A stretch of DNA of 64,000 nucleotides. Origin: Episyrphus balteatus (Eukaryota > Arthropoda > Insecta > Diptera > Syrphidae). The position numbers and the translations under genes are program-made. The stretch lies in assembly GCF_945859705.1 (NCBI RefSeq), contig NC_079135.1:80174253-80238252 (forward strand). Reading direction: 5' to 3'. Positions within the stretch are counted from its first letter, which is position 1. Every line of letters starts with the position of its first letter. A model generated the notes under the pieces. It saw only the letters and a program-made list of their open reading frames with translations. It did no database searches and was not told the DNA's origin. Shown here piece by piece: positions 12,642 to 24,179 of the stretch.

Positions 12642-13782
12642 GATCACAACAAAAACATTACTGTTAAAAAAGGAGCCAAGTTCTCCTATGTTGAAATTAT
12701 GCTGGCACAAAAAGTACTGAGATGTAAAAGTGTACCAAGTTCTAAAGTTTGGGTTCAAATTCGTATCAATAAAATTTTGATTGTTCTCTTGACAATTTTT
12801 CTTTTAATTACCGATTTTTAAAGTTATTTCAAAAATTGTCAAGTAAACAATCAAAATTTTATTGATAAGAATTTGAACCCAAACTTTAGAACTTGGTACA
12901 CTTTTACATCTCAGTACTTTTTGTGCCAGCATAATTTCAACATAGGAGAACTTGGCTCCTTTTTTAACAGTAATGTTTTTGTTGTGATTTCACTACTTTT
13001 TGCAAGGTATGGCTGTAGAATTGAAAATCTCTATATTTGATGAAAATTCAGTGAAAATGGGCGGTTGCCACGCCCCCTGGCTGAAATTCTCAAATTTTAA
13101 ATTTTTTGCTTTGTATAAACTACCATCTCTACCATTCTACCAAATTTCAAGATTCTACGATAATCAGAAGTGCTCTTTTATATTTAATCAAAATTCAGCG
13201 GAAATGGGCGGTTGCCACGCCCCCTGGCTGAAATTCTCAAATTTTAAATTTTTTCCTTTGTATAAACTACCATCTCTACCATTCTACCAAATTTCAAGAT
13301 TCTACGATAATCAGAAGTGCTCTATAATATTTGATGATAATTCAGCGGAAATGGGCGGATGCCACGCCCCCTGAATTGAAAATCTCAAATTTTCGATTTT
13401 TCCCTTTGTAAACACCACAAGCCCTATCACCGTGTAAAATTTCAAGTTTCTACGTTAACGGGAAGTTCTCCATAATTTTGATGATCTGTCAGTGAGTGAG
13501 TGAGTCAGTCAGTCAGTCAGTCAATCAGTCAGTCAGTCAGTCAGTTACGGTTTTTGCGATTTTTGAAGCCCTATATCTCAGAAACTACTCATCGTAAAAG
13601 GCTGAAATTTTGTGAGGAGTTTGGTTTTGACAAGCTCAATAAATGTAGCAAGTTTGAAATTTCTAGCATCTTTGGTGTGGAAGTTAGAGGGGGGTCGAAA
13701 ATGGCCTGAGTTGTTTCCTGTAAATAAGGGTGTAGTGCCAAAGTTGCTAGAGAACTTGGCTGGGCACTACCGTGCCCCTTGA
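12642..13782 (+). mobile_element. Helentron/DINE-1-like non-autonomous element, copy A
   Basis: Parts in order: a large hairpin with 158-bp arms (12643-12800 and 12831-12988); three tandem units with a 147-bp period, each carrying GGGCGGTTGCCACGCCCCC or a close variant (13059, 13206, 13353); a CAGT tetranucleotide run (13489-13545); a conserved tail; and a terminal 6-bp stem with a 4-nt loop, GGGCACTACCGTGCCC (13762-13777), just before the end CTTGAT. A second copy lies in the opposite orientation at 38301-39283. Subterminal inverted repeats, about 150-bp core repeats, a GTC-type microsatellite and a 3' hairpin are the known architecture of Helentron-derived DINE-1/mini-me elements of flies. 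Because 147 is a multiple of 3, a chance frame of 124 codons runs through the repeats; it is not a gene. Confidence 0.65.
13489..13545. repeat. CAGT tetranucleotide microsatellite
   Basis: GTGA/GTCA tetranucleotides are repeated about 14 times with few interruptions inside Helentron-like copy A. The matching position in copy B holds only a few units (near 38516-38534). Confidence 0.9.
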
Positions 13783-14666
13783 TATTCTTTTTTAAACCGA
13801 TTTCTTTTTGCCCTTAGATTCCTTCTTATTGTGGTCAATATTTTCTCTGTACATTAAGAAGTTCTTAAGTCAAAAAAGCAGAAGAACTCTTTCCATTCTG
13901 TTAATGAAAAATAACGCAGTTTTCAATATTTTTAAATGAAATTCTATTGCCATCGCCAAATCTTCCCATTTAGTACTTTTTTTTGTGACAAAAACATCAA
14001 CACTGGCATAGACACTAGACACACCACCCATTTAAGCAACCTCAAATGCATACAACTTTTCCAAATTAATGAATAAATATTGCGTCGTAGCCCTATTCGT
14101 TATGGTTATCCTGTTTTATCGCCACCCACCACAAACTCTAACCACAAGTGTACTTATCGTAAATCCCGATCCCGTAGTTGTGCGCATGGAGTAGCAACCA
14201 TATCGTAGTTTATATATATTTATTTTTTTTTGTTCCTTTATTCTTCTTATACTCTTTATACTGATTAATGTCCCCTTTTTGTTTAATCTCATTTTATAGA
14301 GTGGTGTGTGATGTGCATCAGTTTGAGCAGTGACTGCAAAAGGAGACACTTCCAAGCAACAACCTGAAGCGCAGTAAATACTTTTTTTGTATGCCGCCTA
14401 TACTCAGCAAGCTAGCACAATGAATACCGATGGCATTTGAGTATCCCTGAGAGCTGGAACTACTCGTTTTTCATATCCATCAGCATCCGATATTATATTG
14501 TCTTATCGCAATTGGGTTCCTGTGACACAACACTCACTCTGTGAGAGACTTCATAATTGAACTCATGAACATTGAGTAACTGGAGAAACTTCCAGCACTC
14601 GTCATATTGCACACTTTTTCATAAAGAAAAAAAACCTACAACAACAACAAAAAAACCGAAAGTGAT
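13783..14666 (+). other. Upstream region of the 14.7-kb gene
   Basis: No coding sequence recognised. From about 14290 to 14666 the composition is richer in G+C and lacks long A/T runs, as expected for a 5' untranslated exon. A possible acceptor TTTTATAG lies at 14292-14299. Just before the start codon is an ACAACAACAAC-type leader. No promoter could be pinned down. Confidence 0.35.
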
Positions 14667-16253
14667 ATGTATCCATCAGCGAAATTTTCCGCTCGGCCTC
14701 CATCGCCGCAATTTGTAAATTTCTCACCACCCTCAGATTATCCATCTGCGGTGGCATCGTCATCTACATCATCAGCTCCTCACCATCATTCAATGTCGAT
14801 GCGACATCCTAAATCGTCGTCTAAAAGCATGATGATGGGCAGTGACGGAGACAGCATTTCCAGTGGAGGAGGTAGAATGATCTCGTCAAACACAATAAGT
14901 GGACGAGGTGATTTAATATTTCCCGACGACATCGAAAGCATAGAGTTTTGCATCCCACCATCGAACGATATGATGCGAGCTGCCACTAATGCCTGCCATG
15001 GTGACTCGTTTTCGGAACGTCGAAGAAGAGGACACAGTAGAAGAAGTAATCAAAAAATTGACACAGAAAAACAGGTGAGTTTGAGATTTATTTATCCACA
15101 AGTTTCCATTTTAAAACCAATTTTTTTGTATTTCCAGGTTAAATGGTCAAGAAAAAATCTAGCGGCGGCGACAATGGATAGATTCGAAACGAATCAACCT
15201 TTAGAATATGGTTTTGCTGCTGGAGTTGTAGCGCCAAATATACCACCAATGGCAATGACTCCATCAACATCGGCTATGACTCCATTACACCAGTCAATGC
15301 CAGGAACGCCACAGCAACAACAACAACAGCAACAAGCACCCATTAATCATGTCTACTCGTATGCATACTACGAGCCTGGTGCTGCTAAATGCCATACGAA
15401 TATACCTCACAAAGATAGGCTATCACCAATTCTGCCAATTCCTGGCCCATCAAAGAGCCCACCGAGAAATTCCATCCGAGCACTATTAGCGAAAAGTTTC
15501 CGTTCGAAAACATTCAATGCAGCCAATTCATCTGAAGAACGACATACATACACCACCCGTTACGGAACCACTGAAAATCTTTACGAAGAAGTTAATGAAC
15601 AGAAAATTCGCAAAGTCTTATCGGACAATCGAATAGGCTCAGCTAATACTGGTGCTGTTAAAGAAGAATTGCGTCGCGTGCAGCATAACCATTTTCGTGT
15701 CCTTGACGAGCTTAATTTGTCGCTAGAAGCACTTATCATGCCGCCAACCCCACCTGATATAAGTCCCACCCAGGAATCATCGTCGGAGAAGCAACAGCAG
15801 CCACCAGTGATGTCCCATACCAGTTTGGAGAATCTGTCCAGCACATTGAACTCGATTGAACTGAAGGACCATACCTGCATCAATCCGGAATTCGATGAGG
15901 GAGATCTGGATAGCGGATTCAGTGGCAGTGGTAGTAGTAGTGGTGCTAGTTATAATGAAAGCCTTAGATATTACAAAACAGGTACACAATCTGTGATGCA
16001 TACAACAACTCTGCCACATAATCTAAGAAGTTGTCGGTCGTCAACAGCCTCTGGTACATCCACATCAAAGAGCAGTATGAATTCATCAGAGGATCAGGGT
16101 ATTGGCATGCTAACAACAACAAATACGTCTTCCTCTCCATTTAACTACAACAATCGTCGATGTTCAGATACTCAACGGTCGTCGGCGAGGTCGGCATCAG
16201 CATCGGCAACTGGTACGAAACCGAAGAAAAACTTTTGGACGATAAAACCGTGA
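14667..16253 (+). CDS. Large Ser/Gln-rich protein, spliced; family not recognised
   Basis: The frame opens at an ATG in good context (AGTGATATGT) and runs to a TGA at 16251. A short intron is very likely at 15075-15137 (ACAG|GTGAGT ... TTTCCAG|GTT, 63 bp, phase 0). Because 63 is a multiple of three and has no stop in this frame, the unspliced reading gives 528 residues and the spliced one 507. The N-terminal 130 residues are rich in Ser, Pro and His. After the splice come a basic segment (VKWSRKNLAAATMDRF), a run of nine Gln, and an ordered-looking stretch with GTTENLYEEV (a possible Tyr phosphorylation site) and VKEELRRVQHNHFRVLDE (helical). A Pro-rich PPTPPDISP motif and a Ser/Thr-rich tail follow. 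There is no signal peptide or membrane segment, so an intracellular scaffold or regulatory protein is the best guess. The 3' end is doubtful because coding quality continues in another frame. Confidence 0.8.
   Translation: MYPSAKFSARPPSPQFVNFSPPSDYPSAVASSSTSSAPHHHSMSMRHPKSSSKSMMMGSDGDSISSGGGRMISSNTISGRGDLIFPDDIESIEFCIPPSNDMMRAATNACHGDSFSERRRRGHSRRSNQKIDTEKQVSLRFIYPQVSILKPIFLYFQVKWSRKNLAAATMDRFETNQPLEYGFAAGVVAPNIPPMAMTPSTSAMTPLHQSMPGTPQQQQQQQQAPINHVYSYAYYEPGAAKCHTNIPHKDRLSPILPIPGPSKSPPRNSIRALLAKSFRSKTFNAANSSEERHTYTTRYGTTENLYEEVNEQKIRKVLSDNRIGSANTGAVKEELRRVQHNHFRVLDELNLSLEALIMPPTPPDISPTQESSSEKQQQPPVMSHTSLENLSSTLNSIELKDHTCINPEFDEGDLDSGFSGSGSSSGASYNESLRYYKTGTQSVMHTTTLPHNLRSCRSSTASGTSTSKSSMNSSEDQGIGMLTTTNTSSSPFNYNNRRCSDTQRSSARSASASATGTKPKKNFWTIKP
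15075..15137 (+). other. 63-bp intron, in-frame and stop-free
   Basis: Donor GTGAGT and acceptor TTTCCAG match fly consensus, and 63 bp is the usual length of a short fly intron. Its translation is aromatic and Ile-rich (LRFIYPQVS...), unlike the flanking protein, which supports removal. If retained, it would add 21 residues without stopping translation. Confidence 0.85.
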
Positions 16254-16304
16254 TGCTATACGACGGCCATAAGAAAATTCTGTCGCAAATGGAGTATTGT
16301 GGTG
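16254..16304 (+). other. Probable continuation of the exon in another frame, ending at a strong donor
   Basis: After the TGA at 16251, the frame starting at 16250 (and open back to 16145) reads KLLDDKTVMLYDGHKKILSQ and then MEYCG, a charged, high-complexity sequence. It ends exactly at a consensus donor (GGTG|GTAAGT, intron from 16305). This suggests that the real exon extends to 16304 and that the reading frame changes somewhere around 16200-16220. Possible causes are a one-base assembly error, an allelic frameshift, an unrecognised splice, or true 3' UTR with a chance donor. Confidence 0.45.
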
Positions 16305-19300
16305 GTAAGTTGTTGTTTTGATTTTGTATTGCAAATTGATAAACAATTGATTTATACCAAAATCCTTGGATATCACTTAACTTAAGATGAATTTTTATTA
16401 ATAAGCCGGTTTATGTAACAGTAAGTGTGTTGTTGTTGTAAATTATGTGCATAATTGTTTTTTACATATTTGTTAATACTAAGAATCAATAGAGGGCTTT
16501 GTTTTTTTAATTTTATTGCTAAAAAAAGTTATTCACTATTGTATTAAGTGCTGCTGTGCATCTTAATTTAAAACTTCTTTACATACTGGCTAGTCCATTT
16601 ATGGTTCTCTTCATTTTCTGTCCTTCAATTTTATTTACTTTCGATATTTCCCATGAGGAGTAACAAGTTCCTAAGGTTTCTTGAGTAATGCTGTTCTTTT
16701 TTTTTTTAATTGTAAACGGAATAACTTTTATTGCTATGGGAGCCATGACGTGTCAAACCTTAAATACATATTTTTTTCTTATTTTCAAGATCAGTAATAC
16801 ATTTAGTTTGTTAGCGATAGTTTTTGTAAGCAAATTCAATTAACGTACGTTCAAGGTCATGATAAGAATCTCAATGGATCCCTTGCGTTCCCCAAAACGT
16901 TAGGTTAAATATATGAGAGTTGAGGCTAAGTTAGTGGAATGTTAGAGTAAGAAGGCCTCATTGAACCATCTTGAAATCAGTATGACTTAAGATGTTCTAT
17001 AATGATCTCATTGGGACATTGAGTTGACTGGGTGAGAATATGAGTTTTATTTTGGATTTTTAATTTATGCCATTTTGCCCTTATAATTCGATTAGGTTAC
17101 CAATGTACTAGAATTGGGTTTTGTTGAGGCCATGTCAGTCGATGAAGAACAAATTCCATCATCTTTTTTTCATCGAATTCATTGCATTTTTTTAGATTTT
17201 GAAGATATCCTTCCCCGGAAAAGAGAAAACCTCTGTTGGTTGGGTATATCTTTCGGATCCTATGATATTGTATTTCGGTTACTGATCCAAAAGTAAGAAG
17301 AAATATACGATGATGGGCTTTACAAGCTGTTTCTAATGGAATAAGTTACTCGTCTGCGGGAACACTATTCCCTTTTGGTATCAATGTTTGGTTTTGGTGG
17401 AAGGTGATGTTCTGTTACAACGGCTTATGGGAACTGGAGCAGATATTTTTTCAGAAACACTGCCTCTTTCGATTAATTGAAAAACCCTTTAAGAATTTCA
17501 TTTACATATAAAAGTGCATCTCACCTTAGTCAAATCTCTCAATCCTTCCGGCTTCATTAGCTGGTTCCTGTGATTTATGCGCGGAGTGATAAACTCAGTT
17601 CTAATAGAGGATACTCTGTTTGAATTTATACCACTGAGCCGTTCATTTTTCTGATACGACTGTGCGCGTTTAAACTTCGATTCGAGAGTGAATTGAATTT
17701 AATAGGCTACTATCTGTTGAATTCATTTCAGCCTCATCTTAAACCGTTGCCTGTTAAGTCGTTTTCGGAATAAAGTAATAACTTATTTGCTCAAAAGAAT
17801 ATGGTTCGCAAATTGAAACTTCTTTCCTTGGTTGAATAGTGTTGAATTGTATGGTTTCCTAGATCCCAGTCACTTGAGTGCTTGGTAAAGTTAGTTCCGT
17901 TACAAACACATGGAGCAAAGGTTGTGTTATGAAATATTTTTCAAATTGAAAATAAAATGGTCAAAATTTTCCTTTGCTCCACGGGTGATGTCACTTTGGG
18001 ATATGTAATGCTGAACGTAATTTACGTAGCAGTTGGTCAGTAAATATTCATGTGGCAGGGTTACCAAGTTTCCTGGGTTACCATATTCTTAATCAAAATA
18101 GTTAACTACCAAAGACAACTGACATTCATGTCAAAGTATTTGTCGAGTAGGTTTTTATTTCGCAGGTTGCTTTGTAATAAACGACTGGACCCTAAAATGT
18201 AATCGGGAACTATTCATTTTACCCTTTTCATTAAAAAATAAATCCAAAAAATTGCTTTTAAACTTTTTTTTTTTAAACAGATGTTAACAATTCTCATGAA
18301 TAAGTGAATAAATAAAAGAAGATTATTATTCATACACATCATAAATAAAAAAAGATTTAAGAAATCAATTAAGCATCCTCCGAAGCAGCATCATCAGCAG
18401 GGTTGAAGAAAACTTTTCGTGTCATCATCAATTGAGCATAGATATATTATAACAATCCGTGAACCAAATACAACCCAGTACACCGACCCTCATAAGTATT
18501 TCCATTTGACTGGCCATTATAGACGCCCTCGCCCTCATTTTTGAATATAGTTCAATCGTGATGATATCTTCACTAGAATTCATTTATTTCCTTAGTCGAA
18601 CATTATCGGTGCGTTGCGCTAATCCTACAAAATCGTCTTATAGATGCGAGCACAGCAAATATGTGTATTTCTCTTCCACTCTACCAACATCACAACTAAG
18701 AAAAAAAAAAGGGAAAAGAAATTGATCCGTCCAAGTAATAAATATGTCAATTTGCCTTTAGAGAGCATGAGATGCTGTATGCTGTAATAAAAATCTTCAC
18801 CAAATCTTTTCCCTGTTGACTAAACTACTAGTAACCCCCATTGTATCTTGAGGATTTCTTCTCCTCAGCATCAATTCAGCACTATTTGGGATCGGTATGA
18901 ATGAACATGAGGGTAAAATACGTTCTTTCAATGAAAAAAAAAAAAATGAATTTGCCTTTCGCCCCATATCGGTGTCGGATTAAATGTTCTATCGCATAAA
19001 AAAAGAAACGCACTCGCAATACGTAATTCGAACGAACGAGCGAACGAATTTGGATTCGGAAAGATGTCGCCCCAGATCTGCGACGCCGTATCTTTGCGTA
19101 AATCATGATGGAATTCCCTCTTGTTTTTTTGTTTTTGCTTTTTTTTTGCCAGACTGAATTAATTCTTATCTTTGCAGTCGGTTGTTGGTCGGTATTCGTA
19201 TTCGATGCTACAACAGTAGACGTAGTCGATTTCGATACTTCCAGGATGAGAAGGGTGTTCTGCTCAACTCAGTGTGTAGTTGTTGTGATGTGGGGGTTGG

Positions 19301-20704
19301 TTTGATTGTATCGATTTTTATCGGCGAAAATGTGGGATGTTATGGGATGTCTGTCTGTTGTATGCTTACAATTCGAAAATATTAAAATGTTCTCTATGCT
19401 GGAAGGTTGAATAAGTAAGTTTTTTTTTGGGAGGAAGAGAGGTTTTGGGAGTGATGTCTTGTCTGTGTATATATGCGTGGGCTAACTCACCGCGACAGGC
19501 GATCATTTTGGAAAGGACAACAACACGACACACACAAATGGCCAGGAATCCAATTTAAATTATTTCGGCACAATGTGTAATGGACAGGTTCTTATTCTTT
19601 TGTGTGTAAACGATTTTAATTGACTTTGTGGTTTAATCGATTTTTAAAGAAGTTTAACTAAGAATTGGATTTTTTTTTTTTATGGTTTGTTTTTATACGA
19701 AATGAGTTTATTTTAATGACTATTTTTGTAAGACTTGATTATCTATCTGAAAGTTGACTTTTTATAACTATGTATTTCTCTTAATGGTATCTTAAGTATT
19801 TGTTCGATATCTTCAATGTTATTTTCATTATCGTTATTTTTTTCAAGTTTTCTTACAAAGGATACTCGTTTGTATACTCCTAACCAAAGGATATTGTATT
19901 TTTTTCTAAAAAAAAATTCTTTTAATCTTGTCAATTTGGATTTGAGTACAATGGACGGTCTCTTTTTGAGGAAGTCATAAATTTTACAATCATTAGATCA
20001 TCAAATTTAAATGTGAAAAGTTCTTCAATCTTTGCTAGTACAAATTGACATGACCAATAACAAACTAGCAATTGCTAAACTTGAAATTAAGTTTCAGTTT
20101 GAATATGTAAGTCTTTTTGAGAGAGATGGGTAGATAGAATGTATTCAAGAAGTAAAGAAAGGTAAGGAAACTGTTATCTTTTATGGTTTCTGGTTTGGCG
20201 GATGTTATTGTGCTGCGCTTTCACTTTACCTACAAAAATGAGTCAGTTGTCATTGGACTTTGTTTGTTTTTACAATGATTGGATATCTCTGTATAACAGA
20301 AAGAGGAATGAATGATGTTATTCAAGGTTCAGACTCATATGAGGTCCGCCAAATTTTGTTGTTGGATTGGAATCCCGCTATGTAGGAATTTGGTGACGTG
20401 TATGTCTTGAGTCTTTGAGCCTATTTAAGAAAAATAACTTTTAGAGCTGGCATATTTGATGATGAAGAGTATTTTTAAGAACCCTTTAATGTTGATTGCG
20501 TCTTACTCTTTTTATTCTGCAATAGGGTGCAAATGATGGAAGATGTTTTAAACCTTTTAGACATTTTAGCAGATCATTTGAAATTTAAATTGATTGTCAA
20601 GTTCTTATTAACACTGAGTTTAGATTTGTTGTAGGAACTCTGGTGTCTGGTAGATGTAGATGTGTTTTTCACAAAGTGGCCCCAATTTTTTTTTTCATAA
20701 TAAG
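16305..20704. other. Probable intron / non-coding DNA
   Basis: It begins at the GTAAGT donor and contains no recognised exon. The frames near 17.1 and 19.1 kb have no protein-like features. On the minus strand a short Ala/Asp-rich string (18420-18371) ends in a stop and looks coding-like, but it is only about 17 codons long. No repeats were recognised. Confidence 0.45.
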
Positions 20705-20910
20705 TATGCCTTTTCGGTGGATCTTCCAACTAGATAATGATCCATAGTATACGGCCGACCCAGCTACACTTTTTGAATCCTTTCGAAAACTTGTGGGGAA
20801 ATGCAAAGCCTCTTATCGGAAAAGAATAATAGTAATTAAGACTTTTAATGGAAAAGAGTTCAGGACACATATGAAGCTATACAGGTTGAAATCTCTCGAA
20901 GGCAGTCAAA
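20705..20910 (+). pseudogene. Tc1/mariner transposase relic
   Basis: Two adjacent frames give RWIFQLDNDP-stop-YTA (20715-20757) and LNPFENLWGNAKP (about 20773-20812). They correspond to the second and third catalytic blocks of Tc1-type transposases (WxFQQDNDPKHTA and DLNPIENLWG). Between and after them lie a stop, a frameshift and further decay. The fragment lacks the N-terminal DNA-binding part and the first catalytic Asp block, so it is an old dead copy. The spacing between the two blocks is shorter than in intact transposases, so some sequence has been deleted. Confidence 0.7.
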
Positions 20911-20944
20911 TAAACATAAAAACATGAACATGAATTGTACTTTT

Positions 20945-21188
20945 CGTGGGGTAAGACTTACTTTCGCCGAAGAACATGTAAGCTTGGACTATTGAACAGT
21001 GGAAGCATGTACCGTTCTCGGACGAGTGCCGAATATTCTTATGAGGACCAGAATGTCGTCGTCTTTACGCACTCACACGACAATCTAATCGACTTAAGGC
21101 TATTCTCTCGCCGGTGAACGGTAAATTTTCCACTGTTCAATAGTACAAGTTTAAATGTTCTTTGGCGCAAAGAAGTCTTACCCTACAA
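20945..21188. mobile_element. Short element with about 58-bp imperfect inverted repeats
   Basis: The left end (from GGGGTAAGACTTACTTTCG) and the right end (inverse of AGGGTAAGACTTCTTTGCG) are imperfect reverse complements over about 58 bp, both containing ACTATTGAACAGTGGA at the inner edge. Total length is about 244 bp. It lies directly after the Tc1 transposase relic but shows no clear TA duplication, so the relation is unproven. The 60-codon frame inside it is not protein-like. Confidence 0.65.
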
Positions 21189-24179
21189 TGATGTGAGAAT
21201 AATTTGAATACTCCAACTAGGAGACTTGGTTTGAGATCTCTTTCTGTCAAGTCTTCTTATATTATTGTTCTTTCACTAACATAAAGATTTCGATGAGGCG
21301 AGCGAGGCTTCGCTGAAGCGATTTCTTAGCACATTGTAATATAAAGAAGTAGTTTCTAGTGAAAGTGCTTACAATTCTTGCCTTGGTTTTGGAAACACCT
21401 GCAAGAATGTTTAGGATTTTTTTGAAATACCTTATTCTTTTCAAATTCTTCAAATTTATTGCCTTTTTATACTTTTTGTAAATAAAACAATGCATATTAA
21501 ACAATTCAAAAGATTTTCTAAAACAAAGATGTATGGAATATATACTAGCTGAGGTAGATGTGTAAGTTTTTAAGACAATTGGTTTAAACAAATTTGATTA
21601 CGATAAGATTTGTTTATCGACAAATGTATTGGCTTTATGATAATCCTTTATGATATAAACCTAATTTCGAAAACTACCAGCATCCTTGGCTACTGGCTTC
21701 AAAACAATTATCTACCAACATATCAAATATTCTTCCAACTTAAGTTTGTATAACTTGTCATAGAATTATATAGCATATGGCAAATATTTTGATGAAAGAT
21801 TCCATACAATCGATAAAAACATAAGAAAACCCTTCGGTCTTATTTCAAACCCACCCAAAAGCAAGCACATCATTTTTCAAAATATCTACATACATTCCAT
21901 ATACAGTTTTCCTTTTTTGGAAGCTGTTTCTGTTTGTTGTTTTTGCGCAATAACTATAAGTTTTGTCTAAATTGTCAGTTGTCACCAGTAGCTTTATCTT
22001 TGTTTTGTTTTCTGTTTTTTTTTTTTCGGTTGTGTGTCTGCATAGAAATACCTAAAATACTTATTCAACCTGGACAAAAGCATCTGCTAGCTACAAGCTA
22101 TATAGGATATGATTTTCATAATAATAAATGATTGTAATCTATTTTAATAATAATTCCTTGTTTTCTTCTTGTTCGTTTATGTATGCAATACATAGGTCAT
22201 TTGATTGATGATTCTGTTGTATAAGTATAAGTTTCATCCTTTTTTGCGCTCACATCCTATAAAGCTTTTCTCCTTTGTTGGGTTTTAAATCTTGTCTTTA
22301 GCATTTTAATGACATACAATCATCATTTATGTATGTGTATATGATTATCATCTGATAAATTGGCCGACAGAATTACATCTCGGATCATAGATAAAAGAAA
22401 CAGAAATAGCATATTAAATTTGGGATTCTTGACATAAACAATAGTATAGTTTGTTTTTTTGTTTGAATACAGTAGAATACCTCACTTTGTACAGTGATTC
22501 TTTTTTTATTGGAATTTTTTAATACACTACTGATAGAGAAATCATAAGTACATTTTTTTGAGAGACAATATTTTCGAAATAAAGTAGTTTAAACAAAACA
22601 GGTGGACCTAGTTAATCTAACCATACGTAAATTTACGTGTCAATGATATAAAGGTGTTCCAATAAATGAGCTCCTACTGTGAATACTCTACAAACACGAA
22701 GTAAAACTTGGTTTCTATTTAAAAAGCCCATTTAAATCCAAGTCGTTTATGAAAAAAATGAAAAAAAACCAAAAACCCTTTTAAATGTGTGTAAAAATAA
22801 AAAACTACATGCTTTCTCTTAGGTGAGTGCTAATATTGCTATATAGCTGCTGAGGCGATACAAAAGCCAAATGGAAAATCCTGATGCACAACCATTTGCC
22901 AAACAAAAACCCGCCATCAACATCAACCCAGAGAGAGTATGGTCTCGTACAACAGCCACCACAAAGCTATATTCAACTCATGGGACATCCAGATCCAGCC
23001 ATCTAACGTGACAAATCCCATTATAGATCAGGCCACAGATATCACAAATTGCACAGACATATAGCCCCATGCTCTCTATGCGTACTTTTAATGTTGTTTG
23101 GTTTATGGGATTTTGGCTACGATAGGCTGGTGGATGGTGGATGGTAAGTGCGACAACATTGTTTATCAGGGACGTGGGCAAACAAGTTGCAAAAAAAATT
23201 AAAATATAAACAACAACAACAACCAATAACTTCAAGCACCGCAAAAATATTTAAAACAAAAATAGGAAGTCGACTTTTGGTTATAGTAGCTGCAGTTCCC
23301 TTTTCAAAATCCGAGCCTGAACCGACCAGCAGCCGCCAGACACCTAAATCGTTTATGGCTGAGGTAGATAGGTATAGGGATACTACTTCTACTACTGGCA
23401 ATAATGGTGTTGTGGGAGTCATTGTTTCGCCCTTTTATTCTTTTTTTGCACATTTGCTGGCGTCCGTCAGCCGTACCATGTATTTTCTAAAGCAAAAAGA
23501 AGAAACAAAAAATAACATGGAAAAAATAAAAAGGGATACGCCACAGAATATATAAATGTAGGTATGGCGGCAGCGTTGTCCGTGCTAACGACATAAACAT
23601 TTAGAGGATATACAACATACATATAAGTTGAGTTGGCAAAACGTAGGTCAATTTTTGGTGTATTTTGGCAACAACTGGAATAAAGTATGACAAAGTGCAG
23701 ACGAATCTTAATTATATATACAGTAGACAATGGATGCTTCGCATGAAATGCGACAGAATGGGAGTTAGGTCAAATAGACAAATAAAAAAAATAAACACTA
23801 TTGCATGGTTTTTACTACCGACATAGATTTGTCTTGGCGTTGTTTTTTTTTTGCAATGTTTAATTTTGTGAACTCTACCAATTTTATTTTATTATTTTAG
23901 ACATATTGATTTGATTCTGTTATAAAATGGGTTTACTGTCATTTCATCAGTTTTTTGAAATTTTAAAAGTTTAAAATAGTATTAATTAAAAAATGGTTAT
24001 AGTGCGTTGAAACAAACCACAACCTTAACTATGCGTCTGAGGTATTGTAATAAAAATGAAACCAAAATTATTCCATCATGTAAAAAATTCGTGTCTCTCT
24101 TGTGAATGTAATAATGTTTTATGTTAGGAACAACACAGGGAGTAAAAAATAAATTTGTTTTCCACTGAATAAAAAAAAT
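21189..24179. other. Non-coding stretch
   Basis: No convincing exon. A minus-strand frame at 21591-21262 ends in a fairly protein-like basic helix (LQCAKKSLQRSLARLIEIF) preceded by CTTGCAG, but most of it is low-complexity. A 135-codon plus-strand frame at 23148 overlaps minus-strand frames and has no recognisable domain. Confidence 0.45.

Noticed and set aside
13000..13374. 124-codon frame with repeated GGCHAPWLKFSNFKF-like peptide, and its antisense twin at 38528-38926
   Set aside because: It is the translation of the 147-bp core units of the Helentron-like element; the unit length is a multiple of three, which keeps the frame open by chance.
18371..18420. Minus-strand Ala/Asp-rich peptide (VFFNPADDAASEDA) ending in a stop, like a protein C terminus
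   Set aside because: Only about 17 codons, no acceptor at its upstream edge, and partly explained by short CAGCAT-type repetition.
23148..23555. 135-codon plus-strand frame
   Set aside because: Overlapped by minus-strand frames; low-complexity Gln, Lys and Thr stretches; no domain, splice site or start context.
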